This document shows positions 53,653-63,378 of a stretch of 64,000 nucleotides of DNA, piece by piece. The notes under the pieces were generated by a model, which worked only from the letters and a program-made list of their open reading frames with translations, was not told the DNA's origin and did no database searches. The position numbers and the translations under genes were made by a program. The stretch comes from an uncultured Bdellovibrionales bacterium (GTDB lineage Bacteria > Bdellovibrionota > Bdellovibrionia > Bdellovibrionales > UBA1609): positions 62,001 to 126,000 of the forward strand of contig CAILEP010000028.1 in NCBI GenBank assembly GCA_903833275.1, read 5' to 3'. Each line of letters opens with the position of its first letter. Within the stretch, counting starts at the first letter, position 1.

Positions 53653-55518
53653 TTAAACGATTCGACCGAAATCGCGCTCAAGGCCCCTGAAGGTTTGCTG
53701 CACATAGACCGGTCGACCGTGGGGGCAGAAGCTCGATTGCGGAAACTCATCCATCTGCTCAAGTAAGGCCTTCATCTCTTCATGGCCCAATGACTGCCCC
53801 GCCCGAATTGCCGAGTGACACGCGAGCGTTGCTACGCGATCTGCAAGACGGTTTTCTAAGCTATGGCTGCCACCCTGTGACACATAATCATTTGCCAACT
53901 TCTCAATTAAAGCCGGCAATGCTTCGCTTTTCGCTAAGGCAGGCGCGCCGTTGACCACAACTTGGCTGGGGCCGAGCAAATCAATGTAGAGGCCCCATTC
54001 TGCCAATTCACCCTTTGCTGCCATCAACGCAGCCGCCGCATCTTCAGAAACTTCAACCACAGGCGGCATCAGAAAGTTCTGAACTTCAATTTGGCCTGAA
54101 CGAATTGAGGCGATTAGCTTTTCAAACATAACTCGCTCGTGCGCCGCATGCTGATCGATATAAAGAATCCCTTCGCGCGACTGAGTCACAATATAGGTAA
54201 GATTCGCCTGACCGAGAACCTCGAGCGTCGACCACAGTGGATTGATCTGTCGATTAATCTGTGAATTAGTCTGTGAATTAATCTGTGAATTAATCTGTGG
54301 GCCTCGAACCGCGGCTGCGTCAGTCGCGTCGATTGGCGTCTGCAAAGGCGCCGCATTTGCTTTGGCAAGAGGTGCGCTGAGATCACCCATAATAAGCTCG
54401 GCATAATTTGGCGGTCGTGCCTTTAACGAACCAACGCCGGGTTGGCTCGCTGATGGCATAGGCGAAGCTGACGCCATCTCCGAGGTCGCCGAGGTCATCG
54501 GTACCGCCGACGGCCCACCAGCCCCAACGATGCCCTTCACCCAGGGTGATCGCTCCATCACATCCCGTACCGCACGTTGCACGACGCGAAAGGCGTTCGA
54601 GCTATCGCGAAACTTCACCTGTGACTTTGTCGGGCTGACGTTAACATCCAGATCCTCAGGGTCACACTGCAAATAGATCGCTGCGACCGGGTACTCGCCA
54701 TGCATCAGAAAATTTCGAAAACCTTCAACGACGGCCGCTTGCAACCCACGGTCTTGAACGTAACGCCCCTGCACAAAAAGCCAAATCTGGCGCGAATGGC
54801 CGACGGTTCGATTCGGGCTCGCCACTACAGCTGTGGCCTTCATTTGCTCTATTTGAGCTTCGCCTTGAAAAAGCTCGGCTTCACCCAATACATCTTGGGT
54901 TCGCGCCACCGCGCTCTCTTGAGCAGACCAAAAGTAAACCATTTCGTTTTCATAAAAGATTCGAAGAGTAACGCCTGGGTTGGCGAGAGCAAGCGCCTTT
55001 AGCAAATTTTTAACCTGCGAGGCTTCTGCGGTATCCGATTTCAAAAACTTCAAGCGAGCCGGGATATTCTGAAACAAATCTCGAATCTCAATGGTCGTAC
55101 CAAAATCACAACCAACCGATATCACGTCACCCAGACGGCCAAATTCAACTTCAACCTGAGCCCCCATTTCTGCGTTTAATGGGCGCGAAATCATTTTAAG
55201 TCGACAAACCGCTGCGATACTCGCCAACGCTTCACCGCGAAAACCGTAGGTCGCGATCTGCCATAAATCATCCGTGTTTTGAATTTTACTGGTGGCGTGC
55301 CGTGCAATTGCAAGTTTCAATTCGGCGCGATCGATGCCAACACCGTTGTCTTTGACGATAACGTTTCGCCCGCCTTGCTCGAAATGCACCGAAATTTCTG
55401 TGGCTTTCGCATCGATGGCGTTCTCAACGAGCTCTTTTATCATGTGAGCCGGGCGCTCAACGACTTCCCCCGCCGCGATTTGATCGATCACGGCATTTTC
55501 TAAAATCTGAATGCTCAT
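53653..55518 (-). CDS. mutL: DNA mismatch repair protein MutL
   Basis: A 621-residue MutL. N-terminal GHKL ATPase: IAAGEVVERPAHMIKELVENAIDA, KDNGVGID and YGFRGEALASI. The linker is from about residue 330 to 420 and contains a 12-bp tandem repeat. The C-terminal dimerisation domain follows; the endonuclease motif DQHAAHERVMFE is seen, but the DQHA(x)2E(x)4E metal pattern looks only partly kept (AAHERVMFEKLIA). It ends with CPHGRPVYVQQ. It precedes miaA. Confidence 0.95.
   Translation of the reverse strand: MSIQILENAVIDQIAAGEVVERPAHMIKELVENAIDAKATEISVHFEQGGRNVIVKDNGVGIDRAELKLAIARHATSKIQNTDDLWQIATYGFRGEALASIAAVCRLKMISRPLNAEMGAQVEVEFGRLGDVISVGCDFGTTIEIRDLFQNIPARLKFLKSDTAEASQVKNLLKALALANPGVTLRIFYENEMVYFWSAQESAVARTQDVLGEAELFQGEAQIEQMKATAVVASPNRTVGHSRQIWLFVQGRYVQDRGLQAAVVEGFRNFLMHGEYPVAAIYLQCDPEDLDVNVSPTKSQVKFRDSSNAFRVVQRAVRDVMERSPWVKGIVGAGGPSAVPMTSATSEMASASPMPSASQPGVGSLKARPPNYAELIMGDLSAPLAKANAAPLQTPIDATDAAAVRGPQINSQINSQTNSQINRQINPLWSTLEVLGQANLTYIVTQSREGILYIDQHAAHERVMFEKLIASIRSGQIEVQNFLMPPVVEVSEDAAAALMAAKGELAEWGLYIDLLGPSQVVVNGAPALAKSEALPALIEKLANDYVSQGGSHSLENRLADRVATLACHSAIRAGQSLGHEEMKALLEQMDEFPQSSFCPHGRPVYVQQTFRGLERDFGRIV
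54241..54300 (-). repeat. 12-bp tandem repeat in mutL linker (about 5 units)
   Basis: Unit ATTAATCTGTGA on the plus strand (three near-perfect units plus two diverged), encoding repeated Gln-Ile-Asn-Ser in the MutL linker. Steps of slippage keep the frame. Confidence 0.85.
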
Positions 55519-55597
55519 TTGCCCCCCACAATACCTATGTAGGGATTAGGCCAACCGCTCGAATACGGTCAATAGAAAACGCCCTTATAATTTAGAT

Positions 55598-56662
55598 TTA
55601 ATAGCGAAATTCTAAAGCAGTGCCGAAGCCAAAATAATGCTGCTTTTCGTAGTAATAGCGACCGTCGACACGCAAGGCCACTTTCTGACCTAACTTAAAG
55701 GCTGCCCCTAAAGCCGCCTCAACGCCCAAGGCCAGCTCTTCAGAATCAAGTGCCGGCTTCGACGGCTGGTTAAGCAAGCTCACCGACCATCGCGAATATC
55801 GGCCAACAAGCCCGAAACCCCAGTATGAATAATAGGCTTTACCCTCGGATAGCGTAAAGAATGGGACGACGTCGCCGAAAATCATCATGCCCGAAGTCTT
55901 CGATGCAATATTGTTGTAAAAACTCGGGGCCGTCGTCGTTATTAGAAAACTCATATCCAGCGGCATGCCGCCCATAAAAGTCGTCGGCCCGGTTTTTTTC
56001 ACCCCGTACATCGCCGTATTTGCATTCTTAACATTATTGCTAATTTGCTCGGCGAAGTTCAGCGAATAATAAGCCAAGCCAAAATAGTGCATGAGGTAGA
56101 ATGAATTTTTATTTTCGACGGGTTCTCCGTCATTTATTTCTTCAGTCGCCGACAAATCAGTTGGCAGTTTCTCAAGTTTTTCTTCAGGTTTGCCAGCTGG
56201 AGCACTTTCTGCTTCAGAATCGTCGCTGCCGCGTCTCTTAGGCGCGATATCAGTGTCTGCGATGTAACCGAAAACGCCCTTTCTCAATTTTATTTTATAA
56301 AAGGACCCAAGGCCACCGACGCCAGGGTAGATCTTTTTAGAAATCTTAAAAGCCTTGCCGCTGTCGAGATACTCCATAACCGGGGCATCAAAGTTCTGCA
56401 CTTCATACACGGCCGCCCCATCAACTTTAACAACCCCGTCTTGCCCCGAATCTTTGGTTTTTTTCGTAGCACTGCTTTTCGAATCGCCCGAAGTTGCAGA
56501 AGGCCTGCCCACCGCCTGCACAGGGGCAGATGAAATTAATGAAAAAACAAATGCCGCAACGACAAAACTCGTGCGCAATACATACGAACCCGTTGGGCCA
56601 ACATTAAGGCTCTGATGAAAATTTATTGAGATAGGTGTGAAAGTCTTGATCCTAGTCGCCAT
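55598..56662 (-). CDS. Predicted outer-membrane protein with SH3-like N-terminal domain
   Basis: A 354-residue exported protein. A hydrophobic signal sequence (TSFVVAAFVFSLISSAPVQA) begins about 30 residues in. Next an SH3-like domain (VVKVDGAAVYEVQNFDAPVMEYL to GYIADTDIAP), an acidic linker, and a C-terminal beta barrel (YLMHYFGLAYYSLNFAEQI, YSYWGFGLVGRYSRWSVSLL) ending in FRY, the aromatic terminal residue used by barrel assembly. The ATG at 56662 overlaps the upstream gene by 40 bp and has no ribosome site; a later TTG start is possible. Function unknown. Confidence 0.6.
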   Translation of the reverse strand: MATRIKTFTPISINFHQSLNVGPTGSYVLRTSFVVAAFVFSLISSAPVQAVGRPSATSGDSKSSATKKTKDSGQDGVVKVDGAAVYEVQNFDAPVMEYLDSGKAFKISKKIYPGVGGLGSFYKIKLRKGVFGYIADTDIAPKRRGSDDSEAESAPAGKPEEKLEKLPTDLSATEEINDGEPVENKNSFYLMHYFGLAYYSLNFAEQISNNVKNANTAMYGVKKTGPTTFMGGMPLDMSFLITTTAPSFYNNIASKTSGMMIFGDVVPFFTLSEGKAYYSYWGFGLVGRYSRWSVSLLNQPSKPALDSEELALGVEAALGAAFKLGQKVALRVDGRYYYEKQHYFGFGTALEFRY

Positions 56663-57339
56663 ACTTGGGTAAGGGCTTCTGCTATGATTCTAAACGACAT
56701 TTTGCTGTGGCCCTCACGTCGCTCCTCAAAGATTATTGGAACCTCAATCGCAGAAAAATTCAACTTTAAAGCCCGGTATTTCAATTCGACTTGAAAAATG
56801 AACCCTTGAGAAAGAATATCATCCGTTAGCAAAGCTTTGAGCACGCGAATGTTCCAGACATTAAACCCGCCAGTCCAGTCTGCTACGCGATGGCCCAAAA
56901 AAAATCGCGTGTACAGATTACCGGCCCAACTTAGAAAACGACGATGTGAGCCCCAATTTCGAACCCCACCGCCCCTGACCCGACGAGAGCCAATGATGAA
57001 ATCAGCGCGGCCTCTTTGCGCCAAAAGGTTCGTCAAGTCGGCGGTGCGATGTGAATGGTCGGCGTCCATCTGGACAACATATTCGTAATCACGCTCGACC
57101 GCCCAAGCGAAACCCGCCAAATACGCCCGACCTAACCCTTGTTTCTGATCGCGAATGAGACTGTGAACGCGCGGATCAAACGCCGATAGCTCGGTCAACA
57201 GCTCTTGGGTGCCGTCGCTTGAGCCATCATCCACAATTAGCAAATCGGCCCCAGCCACCGACGACAAAAGATCTGGCAACAGAGTCGAGAGATTCTCTCG
57301 TTCAAAAAATGTCGGGATTACAATCAGCGTCTTCAACAA
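56623..57339 (-). CDS. Polyprenol-phosphate mannosyltransferase (DPM1/Ppm-like GT2)
   Basis: About 238 residues, family 2 glycosyltransferase of the dolichol-phosphate mannose synthase type, making a lipid-linked sugar at the inner membrane for transfer to envelope glycans or proteins. Start TLIVIPTFFERENL, sugar-nucleotide DDGSSDGTQELL, metal site YVVQMDADHSHR, and FQVELKYRALKLNFSAIEVPIIFEERREGHSKMS, a DPM1 hallmark. A TTG start at 57339 or 57336 just after the preceding gene's TAG fits the family N terminus. An earlier frame start would add 50 unrelated residues. Confidence 0.9.
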   Translation of the reverse strand: MLKTLIVIPTFFERENLSTLLPDLLSSVAGADLLIVDDGSSDGTQELLTELSAFDPRVHSLIRDQKQGLGRAYLAGFAWAVERDYEYVVQMDADHSHRTADLTNLLAQRGRADFIIGSRRVRGGGVRNWGSHRRFLSWAGNLYTRFFLGHRVADWTGGFNVWNIRVLKALLTDDILSQGFIFQVELKYRALKLNFSAIEVPIIFEERREGHSKMSFRIIAEALTQVWRLGSRLSHLSQ

Positions 57340-57340
57340 C

Positions 57341-57808
57341 CTAAACCTGTCGAGATAAAATTCGATTCTCGGTCTTCGCCGAGGGCTTCGCGGCGGGCCC
57401 CTGCCCTCGCAAACCATCATTCGAATTTTTATGCACGAAGGGCAAATGTTCAAGCGGGTTTTGAGTTTTAAATAAGTGTCGGCCATCGGCTCGAACCTGA
57501 TTCAACTTAGTTATCACGCGCCTCACTGTTTCTTCTCGATCCACTTTGTAAAGCAGCGGGTCAAACGCGCAATGTGGGCAGGGCAAGCTCATGCGCCAAC
57601 GAAGACGAATAAACACTTCGGCCATCGCCAAAAAAATCGCAAAGAAGATCACCGCTCGAGGCTCGATTCTTTGCCAAATTATAAACATCAGCAAAACCGC
57701 CGCCAGCGCCGCCTTCAGGACGTTGGTCCAGCCGACAGATTTCTTCGTATAGACCCGGCGCTCGAGACGACAAAAGGCACAGAGAACATGTTCCGATATT
57801 TTCATCAT
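57341..57808 (-). CDS. Hypothetical membrane protein with two CxxC motifs
   Basis: A 155-residue protein with an N-terminal CAFC motif, two adjacent membrane helices (VLKAALAAVLLMFIIWQRI; AVIFFAIFLAMAEVFI) and a second CPHC motif, so a zinc site formed by the two CxxC pairs on the cytoplasmic face is likely. A basic tail follows. It is coupled to the mannosyltransferase gene by its TAG stop and near-immediate start. No family recognised. Confidence 0.65.
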   Translation of the reverse strand: MMKISEHVLCAFCRLERRVYTKKSVGWTNVLKAALAAVLLMFIIWQRIEPRAVIFFAIFLAMAEVFIRLRWRMSLPCPHCAFDPLLYKVDREETVRRVITKLNQVRADGRHLFKTQNPLEHLPFVHKNSNDGLRGQGPAAKPSAKTENRILSRQV

Positions 57809-57891
57809 AGGTAACCTAATACTAAGTTGAGAAATGCAAAGTTGAAAGACGAGTTTTTTGCAGGATTCATTTTTTCTGATAGACTAAGCAC

Positions 57892-58563
57892 ATGAAGAAA
57901 ATTATCAAGACCCTCAAGGTTGTTGCCGTTGTCACTTTGGTCCAGCTCGTCCCGCTTTCGCTTTTTGCCAACTCCACTGACGACGGGCACCTGACAAATT
58001 ACGATTCGATCGTTCGCGATCTCACCTCGACGAGTTCGCACGATATTCGAACTGAACATCAAAAAGACGCTCTCGATGCCGTTCGATTTCACTTCGGTGC
58101 GGGGATGATCACGTCGCAACTTGACCTCGACACCCCGGCTTCGGCGCCCCATTCGGCCACCTTGCATGGTTTTGAGTTTTCGTTTGCTATAGATCTTTTT
58201 TCGCCGGAGTGGCTTGCCCAAACCGATTTGCGTGCTTACGAGCCTGAAAATTTGGCGAACAACCAAATTAATTTCAAAGAGTTTGATCTATTGATTCTGC
58301 ACACCACGCCACTCGCCGGGCAGGTCAATTGGCAATTGGGCGGAGGCCTTTCGGCTCGCTATCTCGACTTCAAATCACCAATCGCATCTGGCATTGACCC
58401 CTCTAATTCAACGCCAGCCTCAGTTATCACCACCGGGCTCGGCTTTGCTGCAACCCCGGCGTTTGGTATCGAATTGGCGGCTTCTTATCGAAGCCGACTT
58501 GTACAAAACACTTCTGATGCTGGGTCGCTCGACGGCTCATTGCGCCTGATCGGCCACTTCTAA
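57892..58563 (+). CDS. Hypothetical exported outer-membrane-like protein
   Basis: A 223-residue protein: signal peptide (VVAVVTLVQLVPLSLFA), then beta-barrel-like strands (AVRFHFGAGMITSQLDLD, GQVNWQLGGGLSARYLDF, FGIELAASYRSRL) ending in F, the barrel signal. No family recognised. It overlaps the next gene by TAATG. Confidence 0.6.
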   Translation: MKKIIKTLKVVAVVTLVQLVPLSLFANSTDDGHLTNYDSIVRDLTSTSSHDIRTEHQKDALDAVRFHFGAGMITSQLDLDTPASAPHSATLHGFEFSFAIDLFSPEWLAQTDLRAYEPENLANNQINFKEFDLLILHTTPLAGQVNWQLGGGLSARYLDFKSPIASGIDPSNSTPASVITTGLGFAATPAFGIELAASYRSRLVQNTSDAGSLDGSLRLIGHF

Positions 58564-59192
58564 TGTCATTTCGCGAAGAATCTGAAACGACCAATGCCCC
58601 TAGACACGATAAATTTGGCGAAGCGCTCGAGTTTCTAAAGCGCTACCTCAAAAACCCAGTTGAAACCATGCGCCGATTGCCCGACTGGGATTGGCCGATG
58701 CTCTTGATTTTCTATTCGTCGCTTGCAGGCATTTGCGGCCTGGCTGGCGGGGCGCTCAGTCGACATTTTACCCAAATGATTTCAGGCGCAATCGTTTTTC
58801 CGATTACTTCAACAGTCGGGGCCTTCATCGCCACCGGTTTTCTCTACTACACCTTTGCTTTTTTCTTTCACCGCGAAGTCGCCATCAAAACGATTTTCAC
58901 AATCGTCATCCTCTCACTATTGCCATTTTTGGCTCTATCGGTGATTTCGGCTTGGCTCATGCCACTCAATGTCCTTGGCTTTTTTATATCGGGCCTTCTG
59001 CTAGTTGTCGGATTAGCCGAGAATACGCACGTCGATCGCCGGCGAATCTTCAAGCTCGTTGCGATCATCTATCTGATTTACGTTGTTTTCTGGATCTTCA
59101 ATACGATCAATTCAAGAACTGAAAAAGAAAAATATAAAGATCGCAGCTCGCCCGAAGCCATCGAAACCCTAAAAAAAGAAATGAACAATTAG
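58563..59192 (+). CDS. Hypothetical polytopic membrane protein (Yip1-like)
   Basis: A 209-residue protein with about five hydrophobic helices (LLIFYSSLAGICGLAGGAL through LVAIIYLIYVVFWIFN) after a short hydrophilic N terminus. The order KNPVETMRRLP then helices resembles Yip1-domain proteins, but no diagnostic motif is certain. Translationally coupled to the preceding exported protein gene; convergent with dut 31 bp away. Confidence 0.55.
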   Translation: MSFREESETTNAPRHDKFGEALEFLKRYLKNPVETMRRLPDWDWPMLLIFYSSLAGICGLAGGALSRHFTQMISGAIVFPITSTVGAFIATGFLYYTFAFFFHREVAIKTIFTIVILSLLPFLALSVISAWLMPLNVLGFFISGLLLVVGLAENTHVDRRRIFKLVAIIYLIYVVFWIFNTINSRTEKEKYKDRSSPEAIETLKKEMNN

Positions 59193-59222
59193 TTGATAAT
59201 TTTCGAGCCAACAGGCGGCTAT

Positions 59223-59888
59223 TTACTTGCTGCCGGTGCTGCCGAAGCCGCCCGCACCACGAGCTGTTGAATCAAGTTCAGAGACCTCTACAAGGCGCGC
59301 TTGCATTACTGGCGCAAGCACCAGCTGAGCAATTCGATCCTGATCCTGAACGAGCACTGTGTTCTCGCCAAGGTTCGCTAGAATGATCTTAACCTCGCCT
59401 CGATAATCGGCATCGATCGTGCCGGGGGTGTTCATAAGAGTCATGCCCTCGCGAATCGCCCACCCGCTTCTTGGTCGGGCCTGAATTTCGTACCCGTGTG
59501 GTATCGCAAACGACAAGCCGGTTGGTATCAACGCCCGTTGCCCGGGCTTCAACGAAACGGGCGCGCTCAATTGCGCGCGTACATCAAACCCGCTGGCCAG
59601 ATCACTTTGATATTGCGGCAGCTCGCCTTTGAATTGCGGCCACTTTTTAATTTGCACATCAACTTTGAGCAACGAAGAGCTATGACTATCTTGATCGTCC
59701 ACCGAGGTCTCGGGCGCCTTGGCAAAGCCGGCCTTCAAAGGGCTGTCTTTTACGAAGGTTTCGAAGGCAAGAGCGAGTTTGCGAAAATTTTCGTCGCGCT
59801 GTTCTTTTTCTATCAAATTATCTTCGACGAATTTCTCAACGATCTGAGCAAAAAACTTAATCTTTCCTGAAATTGATTGTGTCTCCAC
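59223..59888 (-). CDS. dut: dUTP diphosphatase with N-terminal extension
   Basis: A 221-residue protein. The C-terminal 150 residues are a trimeric dUTPase: ASGFDVRAQL (motif 1), RPRSGWA (2), GTIDADYRGEV (3, catalytic Asp), DRIAQLVLAPV (4) and RGAGGFGSTG (5). About 70 extra, charged, helical residues precede it. It hydrolyses dUTP to dUMP, keeping uracil out of DNA. Last gene of the truB-rpsO-pnp-M16-dut operon. Confidence 0.94.
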   Translation of the reverse strand: METQSISGKIKFFAQIVEKFVEDNLIEKEQRDENFRKLALAFETFVKDSPLKAGFAKAPETSVDDQDSHSSSLLKVDVQIKKWPQFKGELPQYQSDLASGFDVRAQLSAPVSLKPGQRALIPTGLSFAIPHGYEIQARPRSGWAIREGMTLMNTPGTIDADYRGEVKIILANLGENTVLVQDQDRIAQLVLAPVMQARLVEVSELDSTARGAGGFGSTGSK

Positions 59889-59919
59889 TTACCCCCCCTA
59901 AGAAATATTACAATAAATA

Positions 59920-61206
59920 CTAACCAATAATTTTGTCAATTTGGGTCAGCGTTCGATCTTCACTGACATCGCCGATCACGATAACTCCAGCTCGACTTAA
60001 TTCAAAATGCTTTTTTAAAAAGGCGTTAATTGTGTCAACATTTACACGCTCCAGATCAGCCACCGTGTGGTCAACCGAGCGGTATTCACCAAAAAGCATT
60101 TCGTTGTAACCGAGAGAATTCATTCGGCTTTCGGTGTCATCAGCATCGAGAACGACTTCCCCCACCACCTGAGTCTTGTAATATTGAAGCTCAGAACGAG
60201 TGAGGCCTTTTGTTTGCAGCCGCTCAATTTCACGAGCCATGCTGCCCAGCACTTTCTGTACATGTTCTTTCGAAGTACCAGCATAAACAAACTGCAACCC
60301 GGTATCGCTGAAGGGTTGCCCATAGCTGTAAATAGAATAGGCGAGCCCCAACTGCTCTCGGACCTTTTGAAAAAGTCGAGAGGTCATGCCCCCACCTAAC
60401 GCGGCATTGGCTACATACGACTCAAACCTTGCCTTTTCTTTGATCGACACGGAAGGTAGCGCCATCAAAATATGCGTTTGCTCTGAAGGCTTCGACACGA
60501 CTTTTTGAAAACCCTTTAATTGGGGGCGACGTCGAGCCACCGCGGGCACGGCCCGTCGACGAAGGCTTAACGTGCGAGATAAGGCATCAACCACCTCTTC
60601 GTGGCTCACGTGCCCCACGACCGAAACAATTAGATTCTCGCCGTGATAGCGACGGTTGTAGAAATCAAAAAGTTTTTTACGAGTAATGTGCTGCAAAGTC
60701 TTTGGCGTGCCCAAGATTGAGCGCCCAAGCTCATGGCCTTTAAACGCCATTTCAAATGCAATATCGAAAATATAGTCGTCGTTTTCATCGGCGGCCATAT
60801 TGATTTCTTGCATAATGACATCGCGCTCTTTTTTAAAATCATTGCTATCAAACTGAGCGTTGCACATAAGATCAGAAAGAACATCGAGTGCTAGACCCAA
60901 ATGCTCCTTGAGACAGGTCCCATGAAAACAAGTCTGCTCGCGAGTGGTATAGGCATTGAGATCTCCGCCGACGGCCTCGAGACTCTTCGCTATTTCGTAA
61001 GAATCGCGAGTTTCTGTGCCCTTGAAAACCATATGCTCTACAAAATGGGCCGCCCCGACCATGTCGGCTGGCTCATCGCGAGTGCCAAGATCGACGAACA
61101 CGCCGACGCTCACCGCGCGGCTTGAAGGATGGTGTTCGGTTAATACCCGAACACCGTTGCTTAATGTTGTTTTTTTAAAAATTGGCTCGTATTCAAACGC
61201 TTTCAC
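59920..61206 (-). CDS. M16 family zinc peptidase
   Basis: A 428-residue M16 peptidase (processing-protease-like). The inverted zinc motif H54-F-V-E57-H58 (HFVEHMVFKGT) and the distal Glu in VIMQEINMAADEND are intact, with the second-domain GGGMTSRLFQKVREQLGLAYSI. Adjacent to pnp in many bacteria. Probably acts on peptides or misfolded proteins in the cytoplasm. Confidence 0.93.
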   Translation of the reverse strand: MKAFEYEPIFKKTTLSNGVRVLTEHHPSSRAVSVGVFVDLGTRDEPADMVGAAHFVEHMVFKGTETRDSYEIAKSLEAVGGDLNAYTTREQTCFHGTCLKEHLGLALDVLSDLMCNAQFDSNDFKKERDVIMQEINMAADENDDYIFDIAFEMAFKGHELGRSILGTPKTLQHITRKKLFDFYNRRYHGENLIVSVVGHVSHEEVVDALSRTLSLRRRAVPAVARRRPQLKGFQKVVSKPSEQTHILMALPSVSIKEKARFESYVANAALGGGMTSRLFQKVREQLGLAYSIYSYGQPFSDTGLQFVYAGTSKEHVQKVLGSMAREIERLQTKGLTRSELQYYKTQVVGEVVLDADDTESRMNSLGYNEMLFGEYRSVDHTVADLERVNVDTINAFLKKHFELSRAGVIVIGDVSEDRTLTQIDKIIG

Positions 61207-61242
61207 GATTTGATCTCGCCCTTAGAACTGCAAACGCCGAAA

Positions 61243-63348
61243 CTAGGCGTTTGCATTCGCTGCAAGCAATGCTTTGCGCGAAAGTTTAATTCGGCCAGAA
61301 CGATCGACCTCAAGTACCTTGACGTCAACATCGTCGCCTTCTTTCAAAACATCCGTCACATTGCGAATTCGCTCATGCGCGATCTCAGAAATGTGCAAGA
61401 GTCCGCTCAAGTTTGGCATAATCTCAACGAAGGCACCAAAGTCCGCAATTTTAACGACTTTGCCTTTATATGTTTTACCAACTTCAGCTTCAGCGCAAAT
61501 ATCTTTGATCATCTGAATTGCTTTACGAGTGGCCGCTGGGTCAATCGCTGCGATGTGCACTTTACCATCGTCTTCGATGTTAATTTTCACACCCGTCGCT
61601 TCGATAATGCCCTTAATCACTTTACCGCCGGCACCGATAACTTCACGAACCTTTTCAGGTTTAATCTGAATTGTTTCAATACGTGGAGCATATTCTGAGA
61701 TTTGACCACGAGGAGCTTTGATTGTTTTTTCCATTTCGTTAAGAATATGGTTACGACCATCTTTAGCTTGCGCCAGAGCTTTCTCCATCTGTTCAAAAGT
61801 CAGACTGTCGATTTTGATATCCATTTGCAAAGCGGTGATACCTTCACGTGTACCGGCAACTTTGAAGTCCATATCGCCAAGGTGATCTTCATCACCAAGA
61901 ATATCGGTCAATACGGCATATTTTGCGCCGTCTGTGATCAAACCCATCGCAATACCAGCAACGTTGCCTTTGATCGGCACGCCCGCATCCAACATTGCCA
62001 TAGTGCCTGAGCAAACTGTTCCCATTGAACTCGAGCCATTCGACTCAAGCACTTCGCTCACTACGCGAATCACGTATGGAAATTTGTCATAATCAGGCAA
62101 AACCATTTTCAAAGCGCGTTCAGCCAAGTTTCCGTGGCCAATTTCGCGACGGCTTTGCGCCCCAACTCGGCCCGTTTCGCCAACACAAAACGGAGGGAAG
62201 TTGTAATGCAACAAGAAGCGCTTAATCGTTAAGCCCTCGATAGCATCAATTTTCTGTTCATCATCGCCTGTACCAAGAGTGATCGCACCCAAGACTTGAG
62301 TTTCACCACGGGTGAATAACCCCGAACCGTGCGCTCGCGGCAACAAACCAACCTCTGTGCTGATCGGTCGAACCGTTGTTACGTTTCGGCCGTCAATACG
62401 AACGCCATCGACGAGAATCATCGAGCGCGCCAATTGATATTTTTGATCTTCAAATATTTTTGTGATTTCTTTGCTGCGTTTCGATTGAAGTTCAGCGGGC
62501 TGAGCCGGTATCAACTTCTCGGTTGCAGTCAAAAGAGCCTGATCGAGCATGTCATAACGAGTTTGTTTCTGGCGCTGCGCCAAGGCGGCTTTAACCAACG
62601 GAGCCAAAACATCTTCAGCCGCTGATTTAAATTTAGCATCAATTACGGCCGGAACAAATTCGCGTTTTTTAACATTGCCCGCTTTTTGACGAAGCTCTTC
62701 TTGAGCTTTGATAATCGGCTGAAATGCTTCGTGCGCAAATTTAAGAGCTTGCAACACATCCGCTTCGCTCACGAACTTCGCTTCGCCTTCGACCATCAAA
62801 ATGCCATTTTTGGTTCCGGCAACAGTGATCTCAAGGTCTGACTCAAGAAGTTCGGCGCGAGTTGGGTTGGCGATCAATTTGCCCTTCACTCGGCCAACGG
62901 TTAGAGAAACGGTTGGGCCGTTGAACGGGATGTCGCTAATGTGAAATGCCGCTGAGGCGCCAATGCTGGCCAAGTTGTTAATCGGGTACTGACCGTCATA
63001 ACTCATGACTGTGGCAACAACTTGCGTTTCGTGATTGTAACCCTCTGCAAACGACGGTCGCAACGGTCGATCTATCAAACGGCAATTAAGAATTGCATCG
63101 TTCGTTGGGCGACCTTCACGTTTAAAATATCCGCCCGGTATGCGACCAGTGGCATAAAAACGCTCTACGTATTCGACTGTAAGCGGAAAGAAATCTTTAT
63201 CGCTAGCTGACTTATCTGAAACGACGGTAACCAACACTGCATTGTCACCAGTTGTTACAAGCACTGACCCGTGGGCCTGCTTAGCGAGACGACCGGTTTC
63301 GAGAGTGACTTGGCGACCTTGAACATCGAACGAAACTGTTTGTTTCAT
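61243..63348 (-). CDS. pnp: Polyribonucleotide nucleotidyltransferase
   Basis: A 701-residue PNPase, 3'-5' phosphorolytic RNA decay. Two RNase PH cores (FFPLTVEYVERFYATGRIPGGYFKREGRP and GSGLFTRGETQVLGAITLG), KH domain (IKPEKVREVIGAGGKVIKGI) and S1 domain (VVKIADFGAFVEIMPNLSGLLHISE). It follows rpsO by 30 bp. Confidence 0.97.
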   Translation of the reverse strand: MKQTVSFDVQGRQVTLETGRLAKQAHGSVLVTTGDNAVLVTVVSDKSASDKDFFPLTVEYVERFYATGRIPGGYFKREGRPTNDAILNCRLIDRPLRPSFAEGYNHETQVVATVMSYDGQYPINNLASIGASAAFHISDIPFNGPTVSLTVGRVKGKLIANPTRAELLESDLEITVAGTKNGILMVEGEAKFVSEADVLQALKFAHEAFQPIIKAQEELRQKAGNVKKREFVPAVIDAKFKSAAEDVLAPLVKAALAQRQKQTRYDMLDQALLTATEKLIPAQPAELQSKRSKEITKIFEDQKYQLARSMILVDGVRIDGRNVTTVRPISTEVGLLPRAHGSGLFTRGETQVLGAITLGTGDDEQKIDAIEGLTIKRFLLHYNFPPFCVGETGRVGAQSRREIGHGNLAERALKMVLPDYDKFPYVIRVVSEVLESNGSSSMGTVCSGTMAMLDAGVPIKGNVAGIAMGLITDGAKYAVLTDILGDEDHLGDMDFKVAGTREGITALQMDIKIDSLTFEQMEKALAQAKDGRNHILNEMEKTIKAPRGQISEYAPRIETIQIKPEKVREVIGAGGKVIKGIIEATGVKINIEDDGKVHIAAIDPAATRKAIQMIKDICAEAEVGKTYKGKVVKIADFGAFVEIMPNLSGLLHISEIAHERIRNVTDVLKEGDDVDVKVLEVDRSGRIKLSRKALLAANANA

Positions 63349-63378
63349 TTTTAATTATTCTCCGATTTTGTAATGAGA

